Assembly: GCA_012295275.1 (NCBI GenBank)
Contig: CM022666.1
Span: 8,315,765 to 8,379,764 of the forward strand
Source of the DNA: Chrysomallon squamiferum
Lineage: Eukaryota; Mollusca; Gastropoda; Neomphalida; Peltospiridae
Length of the DNA: 64,000 bases
Reading direction: 5' to 3'
The translations under genes and the position numbers were made by a program. The notes below the pieces were generated by a model that worked only from the letters and a program-made list of their open reading frames with translations, made no database searches and had not been told where the DNA came from. Shown here piece by piece: positions 1-11,583 of this stretch (position 1 is the stretch's first letter; the number at the start of each line of letters is the position of its first letter).

Positions 1-544
1 AAGTTCTCTTGATGTATACTACTTTATGTGGAGCGCTCATTTTAACGTTTTATTGCTTTAAATATCAGTACTGTCATAGAAAATAGATACAAAACCATAC
101 CCAAGCCCAGTCTAAAATATTTTAACTTCTTTTTCAATATTATAGAAGCATGGCGAAAATAGATAGGGTAATCTATGAATACTTTTTCATTAAGTAAATT
201 TCTTTTTCGTATATACACTACAGATATTTTATTATATATTTATAACCTTCAGACTATCTAGTTTCTATATATAAAATAGAGAAAAGATAAAATAACGACA
301 AATATTAACTAAATATGCATAATAATTATAATCTTTATAAACTATAATATACTAACGTTAACTAGCAATATTTGCAGAAAATAAAAGTCATTAAGCAGTA
401 TAATGTGTGGTTTAAATATGTTTGAATATGTACAAAATTATTTTAAGTCGGGATTCACTTAAATAATATGGCTGCGTTTTATTTTATAACAAAATTATAT
501 TATAAATAAATTTTTTGAACGGTACCCATGTTGATTTGTTATCT

Positions 545-780
545 GTCTATCCATCTGTCTATGTATGTGTATATATATATATATATATATGTATCTATCT
601 TTTTATTATCTATGTATGTACGTATGTATGTATGTATGTATGTATGTATGTATGTATGTATGTGTGTGTGTGTATATGTATGTATGTGTATATATATATC
701 TATATCTATATCTACACACACATACGCACAGACGCACACACACACACTCAGACAGACACACACACACGCAGAGAAACACA
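545..780. repeat. Compound microsatellite (TATG/GT/AT/CA)
   Basis: Uninterrupted TATG units between about 611 and 664 pass into GT, AT and then CA/CAGA units. Open frames exist on both strands but encode only Tyr/Val/Ile/His/Thr dipeptide strings, so none is a gene. Confidence 0.9.
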
Positions 781-1246
781 GACACATGCACCGTACACTT
801 GAAACGTGGACAATGAAAGTTACAGAAGCAGAATTATTCTTTTTATCTTCAATGCAGGGACATATCTAATCACCTATGCAGGGAAGTATCTATATATTTT
901 ATTACCTTATTGCACTATTTACTATTTTTATGTGTTATATTTCTAATTTATTTTTATCCTGTATTGGCATTTTTATTATAAATTAACAACAACAAAAAAT
1001 ATATATATATTAATAATAATAGTCATAAACAAAATAAACAAATAAAATAAAATAAACAGAAAAATAAACAGAAAAACAAAAATAACAAAAAATGTATATT
1101 GTTATTACTTTAGTTCAGGGTTCATAGAAAAAGGAGCATAATTTTTTCTCGTTATGAAATCGATATGAAAAATAAAAAATAAAATAAAATATAAAAATAA
1201 AAACATTAATAATAAATAAATATAAAAATAAATAAATAAATAAAAA

Positions 1247-1307
<61 letters not shown>

Positions 1308-1689
1308 CAACGAAAAAACAGAAAGAAGAAGAAGAAAGAAACACCAACAAAAGAAGATAGACACATATATCGTATACCACTTTCTCCCGCCCCTCCTACT
1401 CCCCCCGAAAAATACAACACCACCAAAGTAACAAAACAAAATGATTATTTTGAGATAACAGAGAATAGCAGGATTTAGGTAAAATATGACACTGCTGGTT
1501 TACAGTTTTTAGAGTCCATTTTGTTACATGGTTATTTGCAGAAAGTTAATATAATGTTGCTTTACAACAGGGGCGTCATTATAATCTTGACATATTTATT
1601 TTATTTTATTTTATTTTAATTTTTTATTTATTTAGTTAGTTAGTTAGTTACTTAGTTAGTCAGTTAGTTAAGTTTATTTAGTTATTTTA

Positions 1690-2000
1690 TATCTGTTTTA
1701 AGAACACCATGACATTTAATATAACACTCACACAACAAATATGACTTTGAGAGGCGAGGTTAAAACTTCACGGATGAAAAACGCTTTTAACGCAGGACTA
1801 CGTATTTGTTTGCTAGAAACGTGAGTTAGTCTTTGTCAAAATTTTATGTCAGCTTGAACTTCGCTGCGTTGTTTGTTATCAGATAACATTGGGTTTTTCC
1901 TGGCGTGTTCGAAAAACAAGCTGAAGTCAAAAGATCAGTTAGATAAGTTACCTGGTCGCTACGGGGGTTTTCCAGCTACATTTAAGACAAGTAAAAAAAA
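1690..2000. repeat. Recurrent spacer block B, copy upstream of TNF copy 1
   Basis: Homologous blocks begin near 10606 and 36755. All share a segment about loss-free from 'aagaacacc..tgacatttaatata' through 'gactttgagaggcga' to a G-run/T-run kappaB-like motif. This copy is the most diverged of the three and lacks the CAG|GTAAGG-like string seen just before the motif in the other two. Confidence 0.75.
1964..1973 (+). promoter_or_regulatory. kappaB-like site (copy-1 spacer)
   Basis: GGGGTTTTCC fits the Rel/NF-kappaB consensus GGGRNNYYCC exactly. It sits about 830 bases upstream of the conserved 5' module of TNF copy 1. The equivalent position in two other spacers also fits the consensus. Function is inferred. 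Confidence 0.45.
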
Positions 2001-2527
2001 AAAAAAAAAAAAATAGTAATAATAAATAATAAATTAAATAATAATAAATACTAATACCCACTATTACTAACAATAATACCACACACAGACACACATTAAA
2101 GAAGAAAAAGAAAAATATCTTTACTTTAAAGTTGTTGTTTTTTAATTTTTTTTTTTTTTTTTGTTGTTCAAATCTGAAGAAAAAAAACATACAAAAAACC
2201 CCCCTAAAAAACCTGTATTTACTAGTATTCATCTTTTTCACTCTTTTCCTCTCTCTTTCTTGTCCTTTTCTCCCTCTCTCTTTCTCTCTCTCTCTCTCTT
2301 TGAATAGCTGGCTCTCCATTCAAGTATCTTTTTATTTTCTCCATTATTATTATTTTTTATTTTTATTTTTATTTTTTTATTTGTTTTTGTAAAGCTAAAA
2401 TTTTTTGTCAGTTTTTTTTTTTTTTATTATTTTATTATTATTATTTTTATTATTTTTTATTATTTTTTTTTTTTCCAATTATTATCTATTTATTTATTTA
2501 AAGCTTAAATTTCCAAATTTTTTGTTG

Positions 2528-2575
<48 letters not shown>

Positions 2576-2736
2576 AATATTATTATTTTATTTATTTATT
2601 TATTATTATTATTTATTTATTTATTATTTTATTTTATTATTTATTATTTATACAGTAAACCTTGTTGTTGTTGTTGTCCTGTTTTACTGCAACATTATTT
2701 CCAATAAAATATCCTAGTCTATTATTATTATTAACA

Positions 2737-2767
<31 letters not shown>

Positions 2768-2794
2768 TTTTTTTTTAATCAGGGGACATTATTA

Positions 2795-3345
2795 TGGGTA
2801 GGTTGAATTAACATATTATTTAGGGAGCTCACGATAGTGACTTTTCAGAGTACAAAATGGCGACTAGCGGATCAGACGGCTAAGAATCAATTCTTTAAAA
2901 AGATACATGAAATAATCAAGTTTTGTGAAGCCAGTCCTAGCGGTAAAACGGGTCTGAGGGCGGAGATATTTATGGATGACTTGTCTCTAAAAGGTTTAGT
3001 CACGTGATATCTAAGTCTAAGGTAGAAGATCATTAGGCTGCTGGCGGGACTGGCGTTTTGCTTTACGGTCCGATTTGAGGATAGCTTTCGTAATCTCTAA
3101 AAAGGTACGTGTTTTATTTTTAATTTCTTGTAAACAAAAACAAATTAAAAAAAAATATATATATATTAAAGGCATCGATTATTGTATGAAAACGATCGAT
3201 TAGGTAAATATATTTGAATTTTGCGTTAGAATTAATTATACTCTTTTGTCAGTTGCGGTAGTTGCATTTGTCACCAATATTGTAGAAGAAACAATTGTTG
3301 TTGTACCAGCAGTTCTGGGGATTATGCAAATGAGATAGTCATGGT
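2795..3345 (+). promoter_or_regulatory. 5' module type P2 of TNF copy 1
   Basis: This conserved block precedes copy 1. It holds a short open frame around 2840-3008, a CACGTG E-box at 3001-3006 and a donor-like AAAAAG|GTACGT near 3103. A small putative non-coding exon follows ('GCATCGATTATTG...' to GATTAG|GTAAAT, about 3171-3206), though its acceptor is degraded here to 'ttaaag'. An ATGCAAAT octamer lies at 3324-3331. Homologous P2 modules are at 28057 and 52163. The module most likely supplies the promoter and 5'UTR exons. No transcript evidence is available, and exact start sites are unknown. Confidence 0.5.
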
Positions 3346-3921
3346 AATGAGAAAGATACTTGTAAACACAAAGTATTGCACACATTGCAATCTCGAATAT
3401 ACAAAAACTAAGTAGACACGTAGCAGTAGTGGTAGTAGTAGTAGTAGTAGTAGTATATTAGTGGAATTGTTGTAACAGTGTGGTTACCATAGTAGAAAAG
3501 TGATTTTTAATAAAGATAGTTCACTGAAGAGACGATCAATCATCAATTAACCAGGAATAAAAAATCTGACATTTTTGTTTTAATCGTTCACGGATGACTA
3601 GAAAAATTTCTTTCTTCCTCCTAAACTTTAATCACAATTGTTATCTACGTGTACTTCAAGACAAAATATTTTGATTGTTTTTCCTTTTGTTCATTATGCA
3701 CGACATGACTAACATTACTAAGTAAAATAAAACGTAAAGTTTGTTAAATTATTCTTCATATTAGTTTGACATTAAAGAGCATTTCAAGTTATGAAGTTTA
3801 TAATTGCTTTTTGATTATATTCAACACTGTTAGAGAATCTGAAAAACTTTCTTTCATTTAATACTGCTACAGTTGTGATACATTTTAACAGTTAATAATG
3901 GTTATATAACATGTGTGGTTG

Positions 3922-3976
<55 letters not shown>

Positions 3977-4067
3977 CTCGAAATAACCAACGACACTGGT
4001 AGTAAATTATAAGAGGAACATTTAAAATTCAGTTAAAGAAAAAAATCAAAATGATACCAAAAAAAAA

Positions 4068-4098
<31 letters not shown>

Positions 4099-5460
4099 AA
4101 ATTAAATAAATTAATAAAACGAAAAACAAAAGAAAACGAAAAAAACAACAACAAGAAAACATAATAATAATAAAAATGAAATAAATAATACATGTCGTAA
4201 TTAAAGGAAATTTAAAAATGGAGTTCCCGGTCGGGTGTATGATGTCACTTCTGTATTATTTTTCCTTTGAATTGTGAAACTTATTCAATTTAAAGTCTGA
4301 GTGATCAAAAATTCACAAACTGTAATAATTGTAGCAAACAATATTTATTTATTTAATCTCTGTTTATTTATTTTTTATTTTATGTTTATTTAGTTATGTA
4401 TTCATTCATTTTGTTTAATATTTCATTATTCAACTTGTTTAAGATCTGTGAAGCGAGCTTTGTTTACTTTCCGTGTCTGTTTTTCTACAGTTCAGTATAG
4501 TTTAGCATTTGAAAGGTTGCTTTCCACTCATGTTCATTATCACTATTTTTTATTTTTTTACTTTTTGACAATGGAAACTAAAATTTCGGTGATTATTTAT
4601 TTTGTTGTTTCTTCTTCTTCATCTTCTTCTTCTTCTTTCTTCTTCTTCTTCTTCTTCTTCTTCTTATTATTATTATTTTTAATTATTATTTATTTATTTG
4701 TTTATTATTGCTGTTATTATTATTATTTTAATTATTATTTATTTTACTTGTTGAAACTCGCCAGTAGTTCATTTGAATGAAACAAATTATTTTTATTTGT
4801 TTATGTATTCATTCATTTTGTTTAATATTTCATTATTCAACTTGTTTAAGATCTGTGAAGCGAGCTTTGTTTATTTTCCAAACAGTTCAGTATAGTTTAG
4901 CATTTGAAAGGTCGCTTTCCAGTTCATTATCACTATTTTTTATTTTTTTACTTTTTGACAATGGAAACTAAAATTTCGGTGATTTTTTTTCATTTTATTT
5001 TTTTTGAATGAAACAAATTATTTTTATTTATTTACTTATTTGATGTTTATTTATTTATTTATTCATTCATTTTGTTTAAAATTTCATTATTCAACTTGTT
5101 TAAAATCTATGATGCGAGCTTTAAAAATTGTCTACTTAAATTCATTTGTATAAGTGAAGTGAGCTTTTGATTTTGTCTACTTAAACCATTAGTTTATATC
5201 ATTCCTTTATTAGCAAATTAATCTTTTAAAACTTTATAAACGAAACTGGAAATGTTGTTTAGTAGAAAAATGAAAGTAAATAATTAGTACATATATAAGT
5301 ACAACAGCAATAAATAAATAAATCTAATAATAATAATTACAATAATAAATCAAAATTATTTAAATAAAAAGATAATTTGTGTGTGTGTTTATATGGGTGC
5401 GAGTGTGCGTGCGCGAATGTTACACATTCAGTTTTGTCCAAGTTTTTATTTTCTTTTCAG
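3346..5460. other. Repeat-rich region between 5' module and exon 1 of TNF copy 1
   Basis: It probably lies within the 5'UTR intron. It holds an (AGT)n run near 3430-3455, (GT)n at 3926-3975, poly(A) near 4059-4095 and a (TTC)n tract at about 4608-4668. A 100-120 bp segment beginning 'ttcattcattttgtttaa' occurs near 4399, 4808 and 5064, so there has been local duplication. Related sequence precedes exon 1 in every unit. No coding sequence is supported. Confidence 0.65.
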
Positions 5461-5501
5461 TGTATTTTATTTTGCTGCGACTGATGTCACCGTATGAGAA
5501 A

Positions 5502-5864
5502 ATGTCGTCAGCGTATTCTGGCCTGACCTTTGACAGGGAAAACGAACATCACTACGACCTCACCAAAGTGATTTCGCAGAAGAAACGAATTTCCACTTTC
5601 GGTTTAAAGCGTCGCTTCATTCCAATTTACCTGTGTATTATCTTCAGTTCCCTTGCCATTTCCCTTTCCCTTTTTGGTTTTATCAAGGACTATTGCTTCA
5701 AAAATGCCGTGAACAAGAAATTAGAAGGCGCCTGCATTCCATGTGCGTACCTGCTAAAAACGCAATTTCGGGAAGACGATCCAGATGTCGAAATAATCAT
5801 CAAATATGGAGAAAAGACCTGCTGCGCACGCACACCTGCACGGATGCAACAGATGATTAATGAG
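5502..5864 (+). CDS. TNF ligand copy 1, exon 1 (tail, TM, stalk)
   Basis: This is 121 codons ending in phase 0 at GAG|GTGAGT. The open frame runs 13 codons further into the intron, but the donor is perfect and is shared by all five copies. This copy belongs to exon 1 sequence class I (STFGLKRRFIPIYLC). Confidence 0.85.
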
Positions 5865-8800
5865 GTGAGTTGGGATTTGCTAACTGGGTATAGATCATTG
5901 TAGGTACATAACTGTATTCGCTGCTAGTTCTAGTATTGGTATTATTACAGCTGATCCTACTACTACTACTACTTAAAAGGAAATACCATGCAACAGCAAA
6001 CACTACTGTATTACTACTGCTGTTACAACAATCCTCATTACTGTTGCAACAACAACTACTAATTACTGTAACACCGTTGCAACAATTACTACGTCTACTA
6101 AGTTAACAGGTATAAAATATACTGTGAAAGTGGACTAGAGGGATTTTAAAAATGATTATTAGCTATAAACAATGGTCATACATATTAAATACACTTAAAA
6201 TCAAATAAAATATAAAAAATATCAAAATATCAAAAATAGAAAGAAAGAAAATGTACGATGTTGGGTATCAGACTTCAAGCAAACCAACAAAAATAATGAA
6301 AAAATAATGAAAAAAAAAAATAATAATAATAACAACAAATAATGAAAGAAAGAGAAAAACAAAAAAGGAAAGTCCTATTCAGAATGATATACATCTAAAA
6401 AGCAAAGAAAGACAAACACAGGCACCTGGGTTATATTGCTTTGAAAAAGGAATAAAACTTCAGAAAAAAAAACAACAACATTGTTTGTGATTTTAACCAT
6501 TTAGAAGAAAAAAACATTGACACTTTAATTTAAATAAATTTTGGGATTTGTCTTACTGGTCAGTAAAGAGTAAAAAAACTAAATAAAAAATCCCCTCCAG
6601 ATTCCCTCAGATCTCCAAAATGGCTCATGAAGTTATGTGTACCAGTGAATGAAATCAAATGCATATTTGTTATTGATATTAGAAATTCTTGACTGATAAA
6701 ATTATTGTGAATTTCGTTTCCAACGAATATATCAAGATGCAATGATGAACTTTGATCTGTATGAATTTGATCAAATATGACACTTAAATGTTCTTTGATT
6801 GTCGACTTTTGAATAATTAATTATGACTTTCTTTCCCAAAACATGTGAATATCAATCAGGATATTCAGATTATGTTCCCAGGACAAGCGTGCTTGGACCC
6901 TCTTGGATACAAAATCACACGTAAGATGGTCGACTGATTGACAGACTTTGGAAACTGGCAAATGGGAAAATCATCCAGTCAGAAGGGTCGTGAGTGATTT
7001 CAAACATTATCTGCCATATCTGAAAAGCAAAAGTGAAAGTAGATAAAATATTCATCATGGAAAAGCGAAAGTAGAATATTGTCTTCACTGAAAATGAAAG
7101 ACTATCATCTTTTTGAAACGTGAAAGTAGATTATCTTCATCGAAAGAGAAAAATTATTGTCTTTTCGAAAAGTGAAAGATTATTAAATTTTCATCACTAG
7201 ATTTGCTCAAATTTCTTTTCATTTAATTACAACAAATTTAATGCTCAATTTTATTTTTCCAGGTTTTCATCACTGATTAAATAAATATTTATTGATTTAT
7301 ATTAGTTATTTTTATTTGCTGTTGATGTAATTTTGTTGTTCTTTGTTCATTTTTTCCTCACACAAGAAACCCCCCCCCCAAAAAACACACAAAAAGAAAA
7401 CAAAAAACAACAAAGAACAAAACTTGTATCAGCTTGTCTTGCTGTGTGTATGCGTGTATGAACACATTAATACTGTTGATTCAAGGATAAAGCATGTGTT
7501 TAATATTTTGTTTATTGCTGTTATTTTATGTGTTACATGTTTTTAAATAAAACAATATTTTATGAGTTTTTTATTTTATATTATCTGAAATGTTGTCTTT
7601 TTCTTTCTTTTTCTTTTTTCTATATAATTTTTTTTAATTGATTTTCTTTTTCGCTTTAGGCTTTTAACAAAAGAATTGCACAGCTGGATGATAAAGGTAT
7701 CTATCTTTGTTGGTGATTTCTACACTTGTAATAGAGTAGGGTTCTGGTAATTTCGTTGTTAATGTTTAATTTTAAATCTATTTGTCCTTTTAAATACTGA
7801 ACACTAAATAGCTATGGCTGAAGTTTATGTAAAGAAATACTGCAAAAACAGAACAAAAAGAAAATAAACTAAACAAAACAAAACAAAAAAAAAATTAAGG
7901 AGAAGAAGAAGAAGTAGCAGTAGAAAAAAAAGAAGAAACAATAACATCATAGAATTATCGATTGAGTTATATGTTTGTTTTTTGTTTACTGGTTTGTTTG
8001 TTCATTCATTAATTGATTTTTTTCAACAAGAGAAGTACCGAAAAACATTTCCCAATGACTTAACAAAGTTGGATACAGATAATATCAATATTCAACCTTT
8101 AATTCTATTGATCTCAGTATTTGTTTAAATTTTTCTGGAACAAGCCTGCGGGCGACTGATGTGCCCGCGGTTCCCGTGTTGGGAATCCCTCACCTAGATA
8201 ACAGATTAACAGTGTTAGTAACACTGGCATGTTTTCACAACATACCTCGTACACAATAAACCTCTGTGTATATATATATCTCCCAGTAGTCATATCGTCA
8301 GTAGTCATACCATTTGGAAAGCAGTCAACTAGTCTTGACTGGCTCTCACTGCTCAGTGTTGTAATCACAACTCCGGTGGGCAGCATGTGTTCATGGTTAC
8401 TCCAATTATATGGAGATGTCGCTCTTAAAAAGGAGAAGGACTTTGAAGGAGACATGTTTTGATATAGCAACGGATGTCATGTTGTGACTGCTGATGGCCA
8501 CCCTTTCCTGTTGACTACTGACGCAGATAAGACAACACTGATCAACAGCTTCGTGCTTTGCAGTCGCCCGACACGATCTACTCGGACGGCACCTTTTCTT
8601 CATTTCCTGATCTCTGGGATCATGCCAGGACCGGTTCATCCACATACGCGCTAGTACACGCCTTGCTGTCCCCCCACAGATAGCCACCTACTGCAGACTG
8701 TTCAGTCAACTCAACACAAAGTTCAGGCACGACTCAACCTAACTCTTCACCCTGCTACAGTCCAGACAGACTTGAGTTGGCTGCCGTTCGTCCTGCTGAG

Positions 8801-9588
8801 AGTTAGTTTCCTAACGCAGATGTCAACGGGTGTTACTTCCATCACTGTCAGGCGTTGTGGAGGGAGGTGCAGGACGTGGGACTTGCAGTGCAGTACAAGG
8901 AAGCTCTTCCCATCCGACAGTGGATCCGCAGGGCTGCCAGACTAACTCTTCTACCACAAGACAAAATTCAGGACGCATGGATTGAAACCATGGTGCTGAC
9001 ACCAAATGTTCCTCGTTCATTGACTGGATTGATGATGATGCTCGCTTCCCCCTGACGGTCTGGAACCACCATGAGAACAATGGACCAAGCACGAACAACA
9101 ATCTGGAAGGATTCCACAGCCGGCTCAACAAAGCAATGCCCCACTACCACCCGAACATCTGTCCACTTGTGGACATTAAGAAGGTCGACTGTGCAGCAGA
9201 ACCAAGATTTCCCAGGTTGACTTTGGACCTGTTCTTCCATCCCGCAAACGTGTGTACACAGAGATGGAAAACAGACTCAAACATCAATTGCAGCAGAGAG
9301 TCAAAACGCTCCTTCAGTTCTTAGATGCTGTAGGCTATCAACTGAAACTTAAGTGATGAAATTATCTGGATGAACTAAAATGTATAAATAATTATAAGCC
9401 TTTGTTTCATTTATTTATTGCCGGTAGACATACAATATACAACAATGTGGAATCATACCATTTTTATACGGGTACCGGGCAGAGGATTCAGTGTGCACCA
9501 AACATTGACCTGTGTTGTTATAAATTGTATGACGAATAACCGTATGACTGATGGGAGGTAGTCATATATATTATAGTTGTTGTTGTTG

Positions 9589-9644
<56 letters not shown>

Positions 9645-10213
9645 TTTACATCATATACTATTATCTATATCATACTGTATCGTCTGTGTGTGTGTGTGTG
9701 AATAACATATTTGATAACATAATATCATATCCTATACTATACCAAACCATATTAACACACCATATAATCTAATATTCTTTTTTTTTTTTTCTTTCAGGTG
9801 AACAACAGAAACAGATCAATCCTTGGATTAAAACTAACCCTCTCAGCGTCCTCAAAGGAGCTGATGTGAACAACACTCGACTCAGTATCACTGAATCAGG
9901 TTTCTACTACATTTACAGCGAGGTTTACTTCAGAATCTTTACAAGCAACGGCATGAAGCTGCCAAACGTCCTGGGTCACCAGGTTTTCCGCTACAGCGTC
10001 AACGTTCCCAACGACGGAATAGAAAAGCTGCTGCAGTCAGCACAGACCACCACGGAAGATAAAAATCGCAACGTCTACCTCCACAGCAGCCACGCAGGGG
10101 GGGTGTTTAAGCTTGATGACGGAGACCAGTTGTATGTAACGATATCCCATCCGTTACTTATTATTCGTGATCCTGACCTGACCTTTTTGGGGGTCATCAA
10201 ATTGAATGGGTAA
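5502..10213 (+). CDS. TNF superfamily ligand, copy 1 (complete, 3 exons)
   Basis: Exons are 5502-5864, 7660-7696 and 9798-10213, giving 271 residues. All junctions are GT-AG (GAG|GTGAGT, AAAG|GTATCT, TTTAG|G, TTTCAG|G) and the frame is kept across a phase-0 and a phase-1 intron. Residues 1-38 are the cytoplasmic tail, ending in a basic KRR. Residues 39-61 are a single membrane anchor. Residues 62-133 form a stalk with Cys65, CIPC (78-81) and CC (107-108). Residues about 134-271 are the TNF homology domain, with GFYYIYS at 168-174 and a C-terminal FLGVIKL. It is likely a type II, trimeric ligand for a TNF receptor. The start was chosen as MSSAYSG because it has A at -3 and is kept in all five copies. 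An in-frame ATG 18 nt upstream is lost in copy 2. A splice acceptor (ttttcag, ending 5460) implies an upstream 5'UTR exon. I see no furin-type site. Confidence 0.85.
5865..7659 (+). other. Intron 1 of TNF copy 1
   Basis: The intron is AT-rich. It opens with a CTA/CAA-rich stretch (5940-6090), then A-rich sequence and a well-conserved block at about 6480-7250 shared by all copies. No coding exon is supported. A GATATTCAGATT...GTAAG segment near 6860-6922 looks exon-like but its phase would break the frame. Confidence 0.7.
7660..7696 (+). CDS. TNF ligand copy 1, exon 2 (37-nt microexon)
   Basis: It encodes AFNKRIAQLDDK plus one base. It follows a pyrimidine-rich tract ending TTTAG and ends AAAG|GTATCT. 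The same length and splice sites occur in copies 2, 3 and 5, and the phases (0 in, 1 out) join exon 1 to exon 3 without a stop. It was too short to stand out as an open frame. Confidence 0.8.
8137..8174. other. GC-rich stem-loop in intron 2
   Basis: GGAAC and GCGGGC on the left pair with GCCCGC and GTTCC on the right around a short loop. It recurs near 18839 (outer stem mutated) and 56290 in the other intron 2 copies, just ahead of the MULE relic. It may be part of the transposon. Confidence 0.4.
8400..9355 (+). pseudogene. MULE (Mutator-like) transposase relic, copy 1
   Basis: Across three frames the plus strand gives pieces of a MULE transposase. A possible FLYWCH-like N-terminal remnant (LYGDVALKKEKDFEGDMF then a stop) is followed by a stretch resembling the catalytic-domain text 'DGTF...LVHALLP...ATYCRLF'. 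Next come 'HCQALWREVQD.GLAVQYKE', 'RQWIRRAARLTLLP' and 'NNLEGFHSRLNKAMPHYHPNI'. The order matches MULE proteins, which cut and paste DNA. It is broken by several frameshifts and stops. No terminal inverted repeats or target duplication could be fixed. It lies in sense orientation in intron 2 of the TNF gene. Confidence 0.7.
9798..10213 (+). CDS. TNF ligand copy 1, exon 3 (TNF homology domain)
   Basis: This exon encodes 138 residues after a long T-tract acceptor (ctttcag). Family landmarks are INPW (likely loop after strand A), GFYYIYSEVYFR, the internal beta strands LGHQVFRYS, GGVFKLDDGDQLYVTIS and the terminal FLGVIKL. There is one N-glycosylation sequon (NNT). There are no cysteines, unlike the many TNF ligands with one disulfide. 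AATAAA overlaps sequence just after the stop and may serve polyadenylation. The usual 'AHL' A-strand motif is not visible. Confidence 0.85.
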
Positions 10214-10554
10214 ACCATTAAATAAATAAGTAAATATTTAAATAAGTAAATAAATAATAAATAATAGTAAAAATGATATTAAGACTCCCAAAACCTCATC
10301 AAGAAAATTATCGAGCTACTTTAACTGGGAAATAATGCCACATTTATAAGGTCAAGGTCGTCCAGCAGTGAAATGATTGGTGTAACAGTTCAAGTGGTTG
10401 GTTACTGTTACGTTTGAAAAGCCCGGGTAAATAAACAGCTGGAGTTGAGAGTTGGGAGTCAGATTCACATTATTTATTTATTTATTTATAGAATTTGTTT
10501 TGTTTTGTTTTTTTTACTCGTTTCTGGCAGATTAGGATAGTTAAATTAATTCAA

Positions 10555-10591
<37 letters not shown>

Positions 10592-10859
10592 TATTTATTT
10601 TATACGCGTTTTAAGAACACCGTGACATTTAATATAACTCACACAACAAATGCGACTTTGAGAGGCGACGTTAAAACTACACGCATGAAAAACGCTATCA
10701 ATACAAGGCAGGTGTACGTATTTGTTTGTTAGAAACGTGACTTGGACTTCGTTCAAAATGTTATCTCATCTTGAAATGTGCTGTGTTGTTGTCAGATAAT
10801 ACCTTGGTTTTTCCTTGGCAAGTCAAAAGATCAGGTAGTAAGATACCTGTACAGGTAAG

Positions 10860-10869
10860 GGGATTTTCC
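10860..10869 (+). promoter_or_regulatory. kappaB-like site upstream of TNF copy 2
   Basis: GGGATTTTCC is an exact match to GGGRNNYYCC and lies in spacer block B. It overlaps the end of a CAG|GTAAGG string that itself resembles a splice donor. The same pair of motifs is at 37000-37018. About 2.4 kb separates it from the 5' module of copy 2. Confidence 0.5.
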
Positions 10870-11566
10870 AGGTGTAATAAACTTGCAAGGGATGATCACA
10901 TTAAAAAGTGGTGCCTCTTTGATGCGGTATTAGAATCTATCGAACAAGTATTCCTTGTTTCAGTTTTCTTTTCTTTTTAAATTAAAGTTGTTTTAATCAA
11001 CTGGTTTTTAAATGCATCTGTAAAAATGTATTTTTAATATAACCATGCAGATATATCAATCAGGTAAAAAAGCTCTGTTGTGAAATGCCCCATTGTTTTT
11101 GTAAATACTTGTTATACGTGCTGTGAGTAGTTTTTGTTTTTATTCCTTGTATTTATTTTTGTAAATCATATTTTGTAAACTGTACCATTGACAGTAAAAT
11201 TAAAGTAAAAATAAAGAATTAAAAACAAAAAAATTTACCTGGTTTTGATTATGTTGTTCTGTATTAAATTCTGCATATGCTGATTTATATTGATTTATAA
11301 TGCTTTTAAATGTTGCTGAAAAAGACGGAATTTTCCGACATTGTTTTTGTTCTCTTGATATAACTGACATCTTCTAACTTGCATAGATTGTTTTTAATGT
11401 AAGAAATTATCACTGAAACGTTTGACACAGTATAAAGTTTAGAGTTTAGAGTTTTGCAAGCGGCCTCTGTTTAGTCAGAATAATACGATGATTCAAAATC
11501 TGTTATTATTATGCAACCATTTAGATAGTTTCTTGTCTGAGTTTTATTAACACAGGCCCGATCCTG

Positions 11567-11583
11567 TCGTTAACGACGTCGTT
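11567..11583. other. Overlapping perfect palindromes
   Basis: TCGTTAACGA (11567-11576) and AACGACGTCGTT (11572-11583) are both perfect palindromes sharing five bases. The same pair is at 37640-37656 in the homologous spacer. No known function is assigned. Confidence 0.5.

Larger units (their letters stand above)
1..2794. other. AT-rich spacer upstream of TNF copy 1
   Basis: No gene is seen. The first ~500 bases are homologous to spacer sequence starting near 21598 and 36086. A compound microsatellite lies at about 545-780 (ATAC/TATG, GT, AT and CA units) and an (ATA)n run at about 1248-1305. Bases about 1690-2000 are one copy of a recurrent spacer block that carries a kappaB-like site. From 2000 to 2790 the sequence is mostly poly(A), poly(T) and ATT/TTTA runs. 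The open frames here are translations of simple repeats. Confidence 0.7.
7697..9797 (+). other. Intron 2 of TNF copy 1, host of a MULE fossil
   Basis: Apart from the transposase relic at 8400-9355 it holds A-rich sequence (7850-7960), a GC-rich hairpin at 8137-8174 and an (ATT)n run at about 9591-9642 before the exon 3 acceptor. Confidence 0.7.

Noticed and set aside
539-816. Several overlapping ORFs on both strands
   Set aside because: They are translations of TATG/GT/CA microsatellite with no complex sequence.
6860-6922. Exon-like segment in intron 1 (TATCAG|GATATTCAG... to ATCACAG|GTAAG)
   Set aside because: It is conserved among copies and has splice-like ends, but it would enter in phase 0 and leave in phase 1, giving an immediate stop when joined to exon 2. 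In copy 1 the donor G is also missing.
8114-9240. Minus-strand ORFs of 90-118 codons in intron 2
   Set aside because: They are antisense shadows of the MULE relic. The plus strand carries the recognisable transposase text.
10771-10980. 69-codon ORF in spacer block B
   Set aside because: It is not open in the homologous block at 36.9 kb and has no recognisable domain.
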